Assembly: GCA_045538755.1 (NCBI GenBank) | Contig: JAZQEC010000005.1 | Span: 62,001 to 126,000, forward strand | Source: UBA1738 sp045538755 | GTDB lineage: Bacteria > Bacillota > Clostridia > UBA1381 | Reading direction: 5' to 3' | Length of the DNA stretch: 64,000 nucleotides | Part shown: in pieces, positions 34,099 through 43,101 of the stretch | Layout: each line of letters begins with the position of its first letter | How positions within the stretch are numbered: position 1 is the first letter of the stretch | The notes under the pieces: model-generated | Told to the model about the DNA's origin: nothing | The model's input: the letters and a program-made list of their open reading frames with translations, nothing else | Databases searched by the model: none | Program-made: the position numbers and the translations under genes

Positions 34099-34413
34099 AT
34101 GGGTAAACATATTTTTTTGATAGCATATGCGTATAGTTCAGATGGAAAGGGTTATATAGAGAGATTGTATATAGAACCTGATGCAGAAAACGTGGCAAAT
34201 TTCATTATGAAACATAGTGCTGTAAGGGTTGTTATTACCACAGAACTTGATTTGCCATATATAGAAGCTGAAGGTGGGTTTATTCAAAGTTGTGTAGATA
34301 CCACTTTCCTCTTGGATGAGTTGCATCCTGCCATTATGCCAATACAACTTGGTGAAAAAGAAGTTGGAATAGTTAGAGAATACTATAATGAAGATATAGA
34401 GGAAAGTGAGTGA
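34099..34413 (+). CDS. Hypothetical protein
   Basis: 104 residues, 1 bp after the preceding stop, with AAGAGGGTTTG as ribosome binding site. It begins with a hydrophobic beta-strand (HIFLIAYAYSS) and reads as a small alpha/beta protein. No family recognised. It sits between two small operon partners and ends with an acidic tail. Confidence 0.6.
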   Translation: MGKHIFLIAYAYSSDGKGYIERLYIEPDAENVANFIMKHSAVRVVITTELDLPYIEAEGGFIQSCVDTTFLLDELHPAIMPIQLGEKEVGIVREYYNEDIEESE

Positions 34414-34417
34414 ACTG

Positions 34418-34633
34418 ATGGGTTACACAAAACAAGAATGGTTGAAAAAGATGTTCCAACCTGGAGACAGGATAGAAGTTATTGAGCTCATTGATATGCT
34501 GACTGTACCAAAAGGCACACGTGGTACTATACAGGGTGTTGATAATCATGGGAATGTGTTGATGCAGTGGGACAATGGCGCAGTTCTTCATCTCTTTCCT
34601 GATAAAGACAAATATATAAGAATTAGTGAATAA
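34418..34633 (+). CDS. DUF4314-family protein
   Basis: 71 residues. The sequence FQPGDRIEVIEL, VPKGTRGTIQGVDNHGNVLM and QWDNGAVLHLF matches the small DUF4314 family, which I know mainly from integrative and conjugative elements. It is an SH3-like beta-barrel of unknown role. The ATG at 34418 was chosen because it follows GTGAGTGAACTG and starts 4 bp after the previous stop. Confidence 0.75.
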   Translation: MGYTKQEWLKKMFQPGDRIEVIELIDMLTVPKGTRGTIQGVDNHGNVLMQWDNGAVLHLFPDKDKYIRISE

Positions 34634-34669
34634 ATAGAGCGTGGTATGTTTTCATACCACGCTCTATTT
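34632..34669 (+). terminator. Intrinsic terminator
   Basis: A 17-bp perfect stem (AAATAGAGCGTGGTATG and complement) with TTTT loop. The T-tract is within the stem end (TATTTATTT). Confidence 0.8.
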
Positions 34670-34721
34670 ATTTGTGGGAATAATGCAAGGTGCATAAAAA
34701 TTTAATGTTATGCTTGGTCAA

Positions 34722-34793
34722 TTACGAGAAAATGATATTTTTTACGAGAAATTGGTAGAAATCATTGCTTTTTTGATGTCAATATGCTATAAT
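34722..34793 (+). promoter_or_regulatory. Promoter and operators of the DrmA/DrmB operon
   Basis: TTGCTT (34765-34770), 17 bp, TATAAT (34788-34793). The spacer contains TTGATGTCAA (34773-34782), ending 5 bp before the -10 box. Its reverse complement, TTGACATCAA, sits at the same place in the promoter of the dynamin operon (60111-60120). Just upstream the direct repeat TTACGAGAAA occurs at 34722-34731 and 34742-34751, 20 bp apart, a likely second operator. Confidence 0.65.
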
Positions 34794-34849
34794 ATTATCT
34801 GTAAAAATGTAAGTTTTTGTGTTAAACACAAGGATTTGGAGGAATTGTC

Positions 34850-35053
34850 ATGAAAGTAAGTTATAAGAAGCTATGGGTAATTCTTGCACAGAAAGAAATC
34901 AGTAAAGCAGATTTAAGAAAAAACACAGGAATTTCCCCTACTACTTTCACTAAAATTAACAGAAATGAGATTGTAGCCTTAAATGTCCTAATCAAGATAT
35001 GCCTTTATCTTGATTGTGAAATTGGTGATATTATAGAGATAGTTCGTGACTAA
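34850..35053 (+). CDS. Small Cro/C1-type HTH regulator
   Basis: 67 residues, nearly all an XRE helix-turn-helix (KKLWVILAQKEISKADLRKN, TGISPTTFTKINRNEIVALN, ICLYLDCEIGDIIEI). It follows GGAGGAAT and opens the defence operon 30 bp before the first ATPase. It probably represses the promoter region with the two TTACGAGAAA repeats. Confidence 0.85.
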   Translation: MKVSYKKLWVILAQKEISKADLRKNTGISPTTFTKINRNEIVALNVLIKICLYLDCEIGDIIEIVRD

Positions 35054-35083
35054 CATAGAGAGAATATATAAGGAGAGTTTGTA

Positions 35084-36610
35084 ATGGCAGAGGCAATGAA
35101 TGTAGAAATTGGTAAATACACCTTGGAATCATTAACCACAGGTATGTATTCTGAGCCTAAAATAGTTTATAGAGAATATATTCAAAATAGCGTTGATGCT
35201 TTGGAGATGGCAGTAGAGCAGCACATCATCGAAGAACAAAGCATGCGTATAGATATTATTGTAGATGCAGAATTATCTAAAATAATAGTTAGAGATAATG
35301 GTATTGGTATATCACAGGAAAAAGCACCAAGCACATTGTTAAATATAGGCAATTCCCAAAAGAGACAGGCTAACAACAGAGGGTTTAGAGGTATTGGTAG
35401 ATTAGGTGGTATGAGTTATTGTAACACCTTAACTTTTATTACTTCTACTGTTAATGAAGATGTAAAAACCATTGTCAAGTTTGATTGTAAAAGATTGCGT
35501 GAGCTTCTGGTGCCTGGCGAATATGAGAACTATAATCTTTCAAATGTTTTGGAAGAAATAACAGAAATTACTGTTGAGCCAGAAAATGTTGACAAGCACT
35601 ATTTCCAAGTAGAGATGGATGAGGTTAGTGATTTTTCTGACCTTTTAGAGATAGATAAGGTAAAAGATTATGTAGCGCAAGTTGCACCTGTTACATATAG
35701 CAAAAGACACTTTTATTATGTTCCAGAAGTGCATAAATTCTTAGCTGAAAAGAATGTAAGAATCGAAGAGTTCCCTGTTTTTCTGGGTAGTGATTATGAA
35801 AACTTGGAGCCAATATATAAACCTAACAAATGCAGATTCCACTCAGATAGAAATAAGCGTCGTGAAGATGATATTGATAGTATTCAATTTTTTGAGGTTG
35901 TCATTGGTGGCGAGTGCTATGCAGTAGGTTGGTATGCTGATTGTAGTTGGTATGGTTCGATTTCAGAGAACAATATTTCTGGCATGAGAGTACGTAAAGG
36001 AAATATTTTAATTGGTGATTCTCGTACATTGAATGGTATTTTTAGAGAAAGTAGATTTAATGGATGGGTACAGGGAGAATTGTATATTACAACAGATAAA
36101 CTGATACCCAATGCACGTAGAGACGACTTTGAACAGAACTCTGCATACTTTGAATTAACTGAGCATTTGCGTGAAAATGTTGGCCTTGAAATTACCCGAT
36201 TGATTAGAGAAGCATCAGGAAAAAGAAATGATGTTTCTGCAAAAGTAATCAAAGAGGTTGAGAAAGCAGTTGCAGAAGCAAAGAAAAATGTTGAAGAGGG
36301 TTTTAATTCATCTGTTGATAAAGAAAAGATTATCAAAGAGTTAGCAGATAAAACACAGAAATTATCTGAAACAAAGATGAGAGAAGATTTGGTTGAGAAA
36401 AAAGATGACCTTATAAAAACCATTGAAGAAACGGTAGAGATTGTTAGCGATAGCAACAATTATAAAATAAACAAGATAAATACGGGTATTGATAGAAAGA
36501 GCAAAAAAATATTGGAAGTAGTTAGTGATATTCTTTCTAAAAATCTTTCTAAATTTCTTGTTGATGAAATATTAGAAGAGATTGTTAATGTACTAAACAA
36601 AGGAAAGTAG
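35084..36610 (+). CDS. GHKL (Hsp90-like) ATPase, first copy
   Basis: 508 residues. The Bergerat ATP-binding fold is clear: YREYIQNSVDA (Glu31, Asn35), RDNGIGI (Asp71 to Gly75) and GFRGIGRLGG (100-109). A middle domain includes GIRMRKGNILIG-like and LIPNARRDDFEQN segments, as in Hsp90-type proteins of mobile elements. The last about 130 residues are coiled coil (VIKEVEKAVAEAKKNVEEG). A paralogue with the same architecture is encoded at 48656-50122. Role unknown; such ATPases recur in antiviral defence loci. The ribosome binding site is AAGGAGAG. Confidence 0.85.
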   Translation: MAEAMNVEIGKYTLESLTTGMYSEPKIVYREYIQNSVDALEMAVEQHIIEEQSMRIDIIVDAELSKIIVRDNGIGISQEKAPSTLLNIGNSQKRQANNRGFRGIGRLGGMSYCNTLTFITSTVNEDVKTIVKFDCKRLRELLVPGEYENYNLSNVLEEITEITVEPENVDKHYFQVEMDEVSDFSDLLEIDKVKDYVAQVAPVTYSKRHFYYVPEVHKFLAEKNVRIEEFPVFLGSDYENLEPIYKPNKCRFHSDRNKRREDDIDSIQFFEVVIGGECYAVGWYADCSWYGSISENNISGMRVRKGNILIGDSRTLNGIFRESRFNGWVQGELYITTDKLIPNARRDDFEQNSAYFELTEHLRENVGLEITRLIREASGKRNDVSAKVIKEVEKAVAEAKKNVEEGFNSSVDKEKIIKELADKTQKLSETKMREDLVEKKDDLIKTIEETVEIVSDSNNYKINKINTGIDRKSKKILEVVSDILSKNLSKFLVDEILEEIVNVLNKGK

Positions 36611-36617
36611 GATAAAC

Positions 36618-38591
36618 ATGGAAATATTACCAAGCGAGTATCAGCAGTTAGAATTGTATCGTTCAGAAAAGATGTTTGTTAGATATGCAGAATCCTGTGA
36701 GGATTATGGTTATGTTTTTCTTAATACAAATCCTGCTTTGATTGAAAATGAGAAGCAGAATATTGTCATATCTAAAGATGGCGTGTTGATATTAAAGTTC
36801 TTTGATGAATTCAATGATGCTAATATGTTCCCCTTGGTAATGGGTGCCTACTTTGAAAGTGTTTTTGTTCAGACATATCAGATAATTGGTAAAAAACTGT
36901 TGTCAAACAAAGCATTAGCTGATAATGGTAAGTTGTTAATTAAATACAACTATGTATGTGTATTCCCTAACATAAACAAGGCTGATATAGATAAATTAAC
37001 CTTAGATGATAAGTTGGCAAGAAAAGTAAGAAAGCATTGTATGTTTAAGGAACAGTTCTCTGCTTTAAGAAGAGAGTTTACAGAAACGGTAAACGAATTT
37101 CTTGATTATAATACAGTTGTTGTTTCTGATAAGTTATTTGAAATTGATGATAAAAATGTAAACTCCATTGTTCAAAGAATAGCACCTGAATACACTACAA
37201 TTAGAATTAGTGAGATAGAAGATTTAGAGACCTATACGGGCGTTGACAATGAGAAATTAGTCGTTACAGAAGATGATATGGCGGTACGTGCCTTTATGCT
37301 GGACAAAGAACAGGTTAATATCATCAATAAAATAAACAAAGGTGACCAGCTTATATTAGCCTGTGCTGGTAGTGGCAAAAGCGTTATTCTTATTTCAAAG
37401 TGCTTTAAAGCTGCAAGAATGAATCCAGAAAAGAAATTTCTAATTACTTGTTATAGCAGACAGTTACAATCGCTATACACTTGGTATATAGATAGGGCTG
37501 GTTTGAAGGAAAGAAATGTAGAGTGTATCACCTTCCATAAACTGTGCAAAAAACTCGCTGCACAATGCGGATGCTATTTGGGTAACAAGCCTGAAACTTG
37601 GTGTCAGACAATAACTGATAGATACAACAAGGGGCAGGTCAAAGAAAGATATTATGGTATCTTTATTGATGAGGTTCAGTTGTTTGAACAAGAATGGTAC
37701 AAGTTGTGTTATAACTTGTTAGAGAATAAACAGTCAGATGACCACCTGTTTGTCATTTGTGGTGATAAGACACAAGAAATAAAGAAACAACAGAAACGTG
37801 GTAAAGCACCTTGGAATGCAGGAGAAAATTATCCTAATTATAGAGGTGGTAACAAAAACATTCGTATAGAGAAGAATTATCGAAATTGTGTTGAGATAAA
37901 CTCATATATAAACGGTTTTGTATCTTGTGCCAAAGAAATCTTAAACCAACTTCCAGGTAATGAAAAGGCTGACCCAGACCTGTTTTTAAGGGGAAAAGCA
38001 GTTAGAAATGGCATAGGGGTTTCTATAAGAAAACTGATGATACATACTGCCCACGCTGAAGCTGATATGATTATTGATGCAATAAGAGAAGCTCATGATG
38101 TTCATAAAATACCTTATGATGAAATTGCAATTGTAATGTACAATAAATCGTACAGAAAGAAATTGCCTGGCTGGGATAATTATGTGTATAATTTGGAAAC
38201 GCCATTATTAAGTAAATTAACTATTGCAAATATCCCTCATTGTGTTATGTACTCAAATAATAATGAGCAGATTACGCGATATGGCCATAATGATGGTGTT
38301 GGTATGATTTCGTTTGATTCTGTACTTGGGTTAGATTTTAGAGCAGTAATAGTTTGCGGCTTGAAACCCTTTGGAGATTATGATAAAACAAAATACCTTA
38401 CTCTTTCAGATATAAAGAAGATAGAAGAAGATTCTGATGACATTGATGAAATCAGAAAAAATATCAGTATGCTATATGTTGCTTGTACCAGAGCGAGAGA
38501 TATGCTCTATATTATACAGCCTGAAAGTGCAAAGGATTCGATGTATATGAAGTTGCTGTTAGATGCGGAGAAAAATTACAAGGAGAGTTAG
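36618..38591 (+). CDS. SF1 (UvrD/Rep-like) helicase
   Basis: 657 residues. About 240 N-terminal residues, possibly a NERD-like nuclease domain without a clear active site, precede Walker A ILACAGSGKSVILI (about residues 244-257), motif II IFIDEVQLF (about 348-356), GDKTQEIKKQQ, and motif VI MLYVACTRARDMLYI (about 618-632). This is the UvrD-like DNA helicase pattern. The gene starts 7 bp after the previous stop and ends 2 bp before the next start, so it belongs to the same transcript. Confidence 0.88.
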   Translation: MEILPSEYQQLELYRSEKMFVRYAESCEDYGYVFLNTNPALIENEKQNIVISKDGVLILKFFDEFNDANMFPLVMGAYFESVFVQTYQIIGKKLLSNKALADNGKLLIKYNYVCVFPNINKADIDKLTLDDKLARKVRKHCMFKEQFSALRREFTETVNEFLDYNTVVVSDKLFEIDDKNVNSIVQRIAPEYTTIRISEIEDLETYTGVDNEKLVVTEDDMAVRAFMLDKEQVNIINKINKGDQLILACAGSGKSVILISKCFKAARMNPEKKFLITCYSRQLQSLYTWYIDRAGLKERNVECITFHKLCKKLAAQCGCYLGNKPETWCQTITDRYNKGQVKERYYGIFIDEVQLFEQEWYKLCYNLLENKQSDDHLFVICGDKTQEIKKQQKRGKAPWNAGENYPNYRGGNKNIRIEKNYRNCVEINSYINGFVSCAKEILNQLPGNEKADPDLFLRGKAVRNGIGVSIRKLMIHTAHAEADMIIDAIREAHDVHKIPYDEIAIVMYNKSYRKKLPGWDNYVYNLETPLLSKLTIANIPHCVMYSNNNEQITRYGHNDGVGMISFDSVLGLDFRAVIVCGLKPFGDYDKTKYLTLSDIKKIEEDSDDIDEIRKNISMLYVACTRARDMLYIIQPESAKDSMYMKLLLDAEKNYKES

Positions 38592-38593
38592 TA

Positions 38594-39670
38594 ATGTTCA
38601 AAAAGAAGTCAGATGCTACTATTCAATATGATTCATCAAAAAACAAATTTGGTGAGCAAAATGTAACAGAGGCAGTAGAAACACAGGGGGATATCTACTT
38701 CAACGAAAGTTACATTGTTATTGGAGAGTGTCTTAAAGCAAAAGATATATATGCTACATATAATCTCACTATTGTAGGAAATGTAAGCGCTGCAAAGATT
38801 TCTGTCAATGGTGATTTAGTTGTAGATGGAGATATAAAAGCAGAAGAAATCCGTTGCTTGAAGGGTATTGTATGTACGGGTAAGATTTTGGCTGACAGAA
38901 TAATCTGTGATGAAGATTTGATGGGTAATTCCATTGATGTACTTAATTTAGAGACACAAGGAAGTGCCCTTGTTACTAACTCCATAGACATTGAAGAAGG
39001 TTGTAATGTAAAAAGAAATATAATTGCAGGCGTTGGCATATCAGGAAGTGGTACAATGAATACTGAAAGTGCCATAGCAAATGACTATTTTGATTTTGAT
39101 GGTGATATACAAGGTAATGTTTATGAAATTGCCACAATGTTTGAACGTAGTTATGAGCACAAAGATAACAGCAAGTCTGATGACGATAATGAGGAAAATG
39201 GGAGGCAAAGCCTATCATACACAGAGCAACTCGAATCACTTCTTAAAGACTTTGAAGCTGTATATGAAGAAGATGAAGAAACTATTATCGAAGAACTAAA
39301 CAAATGTGCCAAACTACAAGAGGTTTCATTCTCACAACTCTCATATTTGTTTAACGAAATTATAAGAATATCTTATCTTGATAAGATTGAAAATCTGAAG
39401 GATTATTTATTTGTGGTATATGCAGAGAATATCTTTAATGAAGCTCTGCTCAATTATGAGACTATCGACCATGTATTTAAACTTTACAAAAAATCTGCAA
39501 AAGTGGATGAACTTCCTTATAGTGCAGATAATCTGGTAGAATTTGTTATGTCATTAGATATTGTTGCTAAGTATTTCAAGGATGACATAGACAATATGGC
39601 AGACAAGATATTCTCTTATGTTGGTATAAAATATACTGTTGTCAACAGAAGGTTTGAGGGGGCTAATTGA
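38594..39670 (+). CDS. Bactofilin-like beta-helix protein
   Basis: 358 residues. Residues about 18-180 consist of short repeats rich in Ile, Val and Gly (ETQGDIYFNESYIVIGECLK, YNLTIVGNVSAAKISVNGDL, VVDGDIKAEEIRCLKGIVCT), typical of polymer-forming bactofilins or DUF342-like right-handed beta-helices. The C-terminal 170 residues are acidic and helical. Bactofilins assemble into filaments or scaffolds, and a member in a helicase operon is unusual. Its stop overlaps the next start (TGATG). Confidence 0.7.
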   Translation: MFKKKSDATIQYDSSKNKFGEQNVTEAVETQGDIYFNESYIVIGECLKAKDIYATYNLTIVGNVSAAKISVNGDLVVDGDIKAEEIRCLKGIVCTGKILADRIICDEDLMGNSIDVLNLETQGSALVTNSIDIEEGCNVKRNIIAGVGISGSGTMNTESAIANDYFDFDGDIQGNVYEIATMFERSYEHKDNSKSDDDNEENGRQSLSYTEQLESLLKDFEAVYEEDEETIIEELNKCAKLQEVSFSQLSYLFNEIIRISYLDKIENLKDYLFVVYAENIFNEALLNYETIDHVFKLYKKSAKVDELPYSADNLVEFVMSLDIVAKYFKDDIDNMADKIFSYVGIKYTVVNRRFEGAN

Positions 39671-42600
39671 TGAAAACAAATATAGATAAAGCTCATGAGA
39701 TAATAACAAAACAATTATTAGAAGATTTCAAACACGAAATTACAGGTGAAAAAATAAATCGTGTTGTTGGTCGTAACCCAGAAGAAGCTTTTTTTGTTGG
39801 AAAATTAATGTCTATTCTTGATGAAGACAGTAAAAATAAAGCATTTTCTTCTAAAACATACATTGAGAGTATTAGTGTTGATTTTTATGTAAAGGAAGAA
39901 GAAATCAATGATGCAATAGTTAATATATATCCACGTGGTGATTTTTATTACAGAGTTTATCCTAGTTTGGAAGAGCAACAAGAAGCAATTATGAAAAGCG
40001 TATTTCAAACCACAGGTTTGGAGTATGCTGATTTTGATGCTCTTTCCAAAGACTATGTAAATAATCCGTCACGTTTTGCAAAAACAGAAATCAAACTGCT
40101 CCCTGTTTATAAAAAAATCAGTATTGAAAGTGGGGATTTTTGCATTCCTATTAAGTTGGCTGATATTATAGATTTTGGTATTGGGTTTGGTTATGTTGAT
40201 GAAAAAAGTAAATATAATGATTTACTCACAGAGCATATTGACACACTGCTGTCAGAGGCGAGTAATGAGGAAGATATTTACAAATACGAAGTTAGAGAAA
40301 AAACTGAAATCAAGCATTTAATGAAGCATGAAGAATATACGAAGTTTATAAAGCTTTTTGCTAAAGAAGGTTTAATACAACAACATTATAATTTGTATAT
40401 CGAATTGACTGTAAAAAAAACAAAAGACAAATTTTTGGTTTCTGTTAGTTTGATAAATAATTCCAAACCATTTTCTGGTCCAAACCTTAAAAAAACAAAC
40501 GATAAGCTTACCGTTGAAACATTATTTAATTCGGGACTAAATATTCAGTTGGATAATGCAAAGTTTAATGACATCATTATGGACTACTTCTTAGATGACT
40601 ACAAGTATGATAGAACACAAAAAGCAGTAGGAACAAACTGTACTATTAGATATAACGAAGAAGAAAGTATGGTTATCACAGAACATTTGCCTACGTATAC
40701 ACAGTATAGGTATGTGACAAATGACAGACTGGCTGTAAAATTTGAATCTTTAATTGAAGACCCCATAAAAGAGTTAGAGCATATAGAAAATCTGATGAAT
40801 GCTGAATTGGATAAATGGAAAAAGCACAGAGATAGCATTGCTCCCTCTTTGACAGAACAAGGCAAACAGAAAATCGAAAAAGAAATCAATGAATTCAAGT
40901 TAGAGATTTTAAGATTCAAGAAGGGTATCGATGTTATTAGAAACTATCCAATTGTGCATAAGAGTTTTATTCATATGAATAAGACATTTAAGAATGTAAA
41001 TGCCAAGTATAACACATGGAGATTGTTCCAGATTGTATTTATTGTATCAATACTGCCTGATATTGTTGCTTGTGATGAAAACCTTATGACTGATGATGAA
41101 AAAGCAAAAACATCATTAGAGTCAATGGCACTTCTCTACTTCCCAACAGGTGGTGGTAAAACAGAAGCATTTTTAGGCGCATTGGTATTCAACTTGTTTT
41201 TTGATAGATACAGAGGAAAAGAATGTGGTGTAACAAGTATTTTGAGATACCCACTCAGACTTTTATCAGTACAGCAGGTTCAGCGTCTTGCTAATATGCT
41301 TGCGCAGGCTGAACTAATCAGAAGAGATATTCCAGAAATAGCACAGACAGAAGAGTTTTCTCTGGGTTACTTTGTTGGTGACGGAAACACACCTAACAAG
41401 GTGACAGCAAGTGATATTGATAGATATAAGACCTTAACACAGGAGCAAATGGATGAAAATCGAGTAATTGATATTTGTCCTTTCTGTAAGCAAAAAACAG
41501 TTCATTTGAGTTTTGATGAAAAAACTCATAGATTAATCCACATATGCTCTAATAGTGATTGTCCTTCTGGAAAAGTATTACCATTGTATATTGTTGATAC
41601 TGAAATCTATCGTTACTTGCCAAGTGCTATTATAAGTACGGTAGATAAGTTAGCCATAATGGGTAATAATAAAAATTTCAGAGCAGTATTAAGCGGTGCA
41701 ACGCAGAAATGTCCTTTGCATGGATACACCACAACCAACAAATGTGTAGAGTATAATGTATGCAAGGTAGAATGTCAGGATTTTATTGATGTAAATATGT
41801 ATGACCCTGCACCTACATTACTTATACAGGATGAGCTTCACTTAATAAATGAATCATTGGGTGCTTATGCTTCTCACTATGAGTCTTTTATGCACTACTT
41901 TATTAAGAATCACTCACCTTCAAAACGTGGTGTGAAAATCATAGGTGCTACTGCAACAATATCATCTTATGAATCACAGGTGTACCATCTGTATCGCAAA
42001 AATGCTATCAGATTCCCTGTTGCTTCACCTTATGGTGACAAGAACTTCTATGCCTATACAGACTACACAGATGTTCAAAGATTGATAATGGGCTATTCTC
42101 CATATGGCAAAGCAATAATCAACAGCGTTGTTTATTCTCTGAAATATATGAGATTGGTTGTTCACAAGTATTTGAAAAATCCTGATTTGATACTGCAGAT
42201 TCCAGGCATTGATATTACTACAAAAGATGAAGCGTTGAAGGTTTTAGAAGATTATTGGATTTTACTTGAATATAACAATGTCAAGAGAGACAGTAACAAC
42301 GTAGAAGGTGCTTTGGAAACACCTATCAACGTGGAACTTGCAGCAGAAGGTGTTATTCCTTTCCAGACAAGAAAAATGACTGGTGACGAATCTTTCCAAG
42401 ATGTCAGAAATGTTCTGGCAGAAGTTGAAAACAGCAAGAATGTATTTGAGGGTGTTAACCTTATTTCTGCCACCAGTATGATTTCTCATGGTGTGGATGC
42501 GGACAGATTTAACATTATGTTCTTCTATGGTATTCCAGGCAATATGGCAGAGTATATCCAAGCCTATTCTCGAACAGGTAGAAGATATTCCAGCATAGTT

Positions 42601-43095
42601 ATAGACATAATGAGACCTTCAAGAGAAACAGACCAGAGTTACTTAAAGAACTTTAATAAAATACACGAATTTAAAGATATAATGGTTGAAGCTGTTGCTA
42701 TAAATCGTTGGGCTACAAAAGCCATTGATAATACACTTCCTGGCATATTTACAAGCGTTTTGTTAAACAAATATGATGAGGAGGTTCAGTACACTATTGG
42801 TAGCCTGTTCTTTATGAAGAACATAAAAAAGGCAATAGATACGCAACAAATTACTGCTGATGATATGAAAGAAATTTTGTATGAATCTTATGGATGCAGT
42901 AGTAGTGGTATTGCAGAAGACCTTGGAAATCAGTATAAGATAAAAATTAATGAATTCGTGGATAACATATTCTCTCAAATATCTGATAAGACTTGGATTG
43001 ATGAAACTATTTTTGACGGTTTCTCCTTGTTGGGATACAGGATTATGAATAGTTTGAGAGATACAGACACACAGTTGATTATCGAATTGGAGTGA
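39670..43095 (+). CDS. DrmA-like helicase (DISARM-related)
   Basis: 1141 residues from the ATG at 39670, which overlaps the previous stop. The helicase core shows LLYFPTGGGKTEAFLGALVF (Walker A, about residues 490-500), RYPLRLLSVQQVQRLANML, motif II LLIQDELHLI (DELH at about 721-724), GATATISSY, and the C-terminal helicase part ISATSMISHGVDADRFNIMF with EYIQAYSRTGRR (about 930-970). Cysteines at CPFCKQKT, CSNSDC and CPLHG (about 603-685) suggest an inserted zinc site. These features match DrmA of DISARM. The N-terminal 450 residues are not recognised. Confidence 0.85.
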   Translation: MKTNIDKAHEIITKQLLEDFKHEITGEKINRVVGRNPEEAFFVGKLMSILDEDSKNKAFSSKTYIESISVDFYVKEEEINDAIVNIYPRGDFYYRVYPSLEEQQEAIMKSVFQTTGLEYADFDALSKDYVNNPSRFAKTEIKLLPVYKKISIESGDFCIPIKLADIIDFGIGFGYVDEKSKYNDLLTEHIDTLLSEASNEEDIYKYEVREKTEIKHLMKHEEYTKFIKLFAKEGLIQQHYNLYIELTVKKTKDKFLVSVSLINNSKPFSGPNLKKTNDKLTVETLFNSGLNIQLDNAKFNDIIMDYFLDDYKYDRTQKAVGTNCTIRYNEEESMVITEHLPTYTQYRYVTNDRLAVKFESLIEDPIKELEHIENLMNAELDKWKKHRDSIAPSLTEQGKQKIEKEINEFKLEILRFKKGIDVIRNYPIVHKSFIHMNKTFKNVNAKYNTWRLFQIVFIVSILPDIVACDENLMTDDEKAKTSLESMALLYFPTGGGKTEAFLGALVFNLFFDRYRGKECGVTSILRYPLRLLSVQQVQRLANMLAQAELIRRDIPEIAQTEEFSLGYFVGDGNTPNKVTASDIDRYKTLTQEQMDENRVIDICPFCKQKTVHLSFDEKTHRLIHICSNSDCPSGKVLPLYIVDTEIYRYLPSAIISTVDKLAIMGNNKNFRAVLSGATQKCPLHGYTTTNKCVEYNVCKVECQDFIDVNMYDPAPTLLIQDELHLINESLGAYASHYESFMHYFIKNHSPSKRGVKIIGATATISSYESQVYHLYRKNAIRFPVASPYGDKNFYAYTDYTDVQRLIMGYSPYGKAIINSVVYSLKYMRLVVHKYLKNPDLILQIPGIDITTKDEALKVLEDYWILLEYNNVKRDSNNVEGALETPINVELAAEGVIPFQTRKMTGDESFQDVRNVLAEVENSKNVFEGVNLISATSMISHGVDADRFNIMFFYGIPGNMAEYIQAYSRTGRRYSSIVIDIMRPSRETDQSYLKNFNKIHEFKDIMVEAVAINRWATKAIDNTLPGIFTSVLLNKYDEEVQYTIGSLFFMKNIKKAIDTQQITADDMKEILYESYGCSSSGIAEDLGNQYKIKINEFVDNIFSQISDKTWIDETIFDGFSLLGYRIMNSLRDTDTQLIIELE

Positions 43096-43101
43096 GGAAT
43101 T

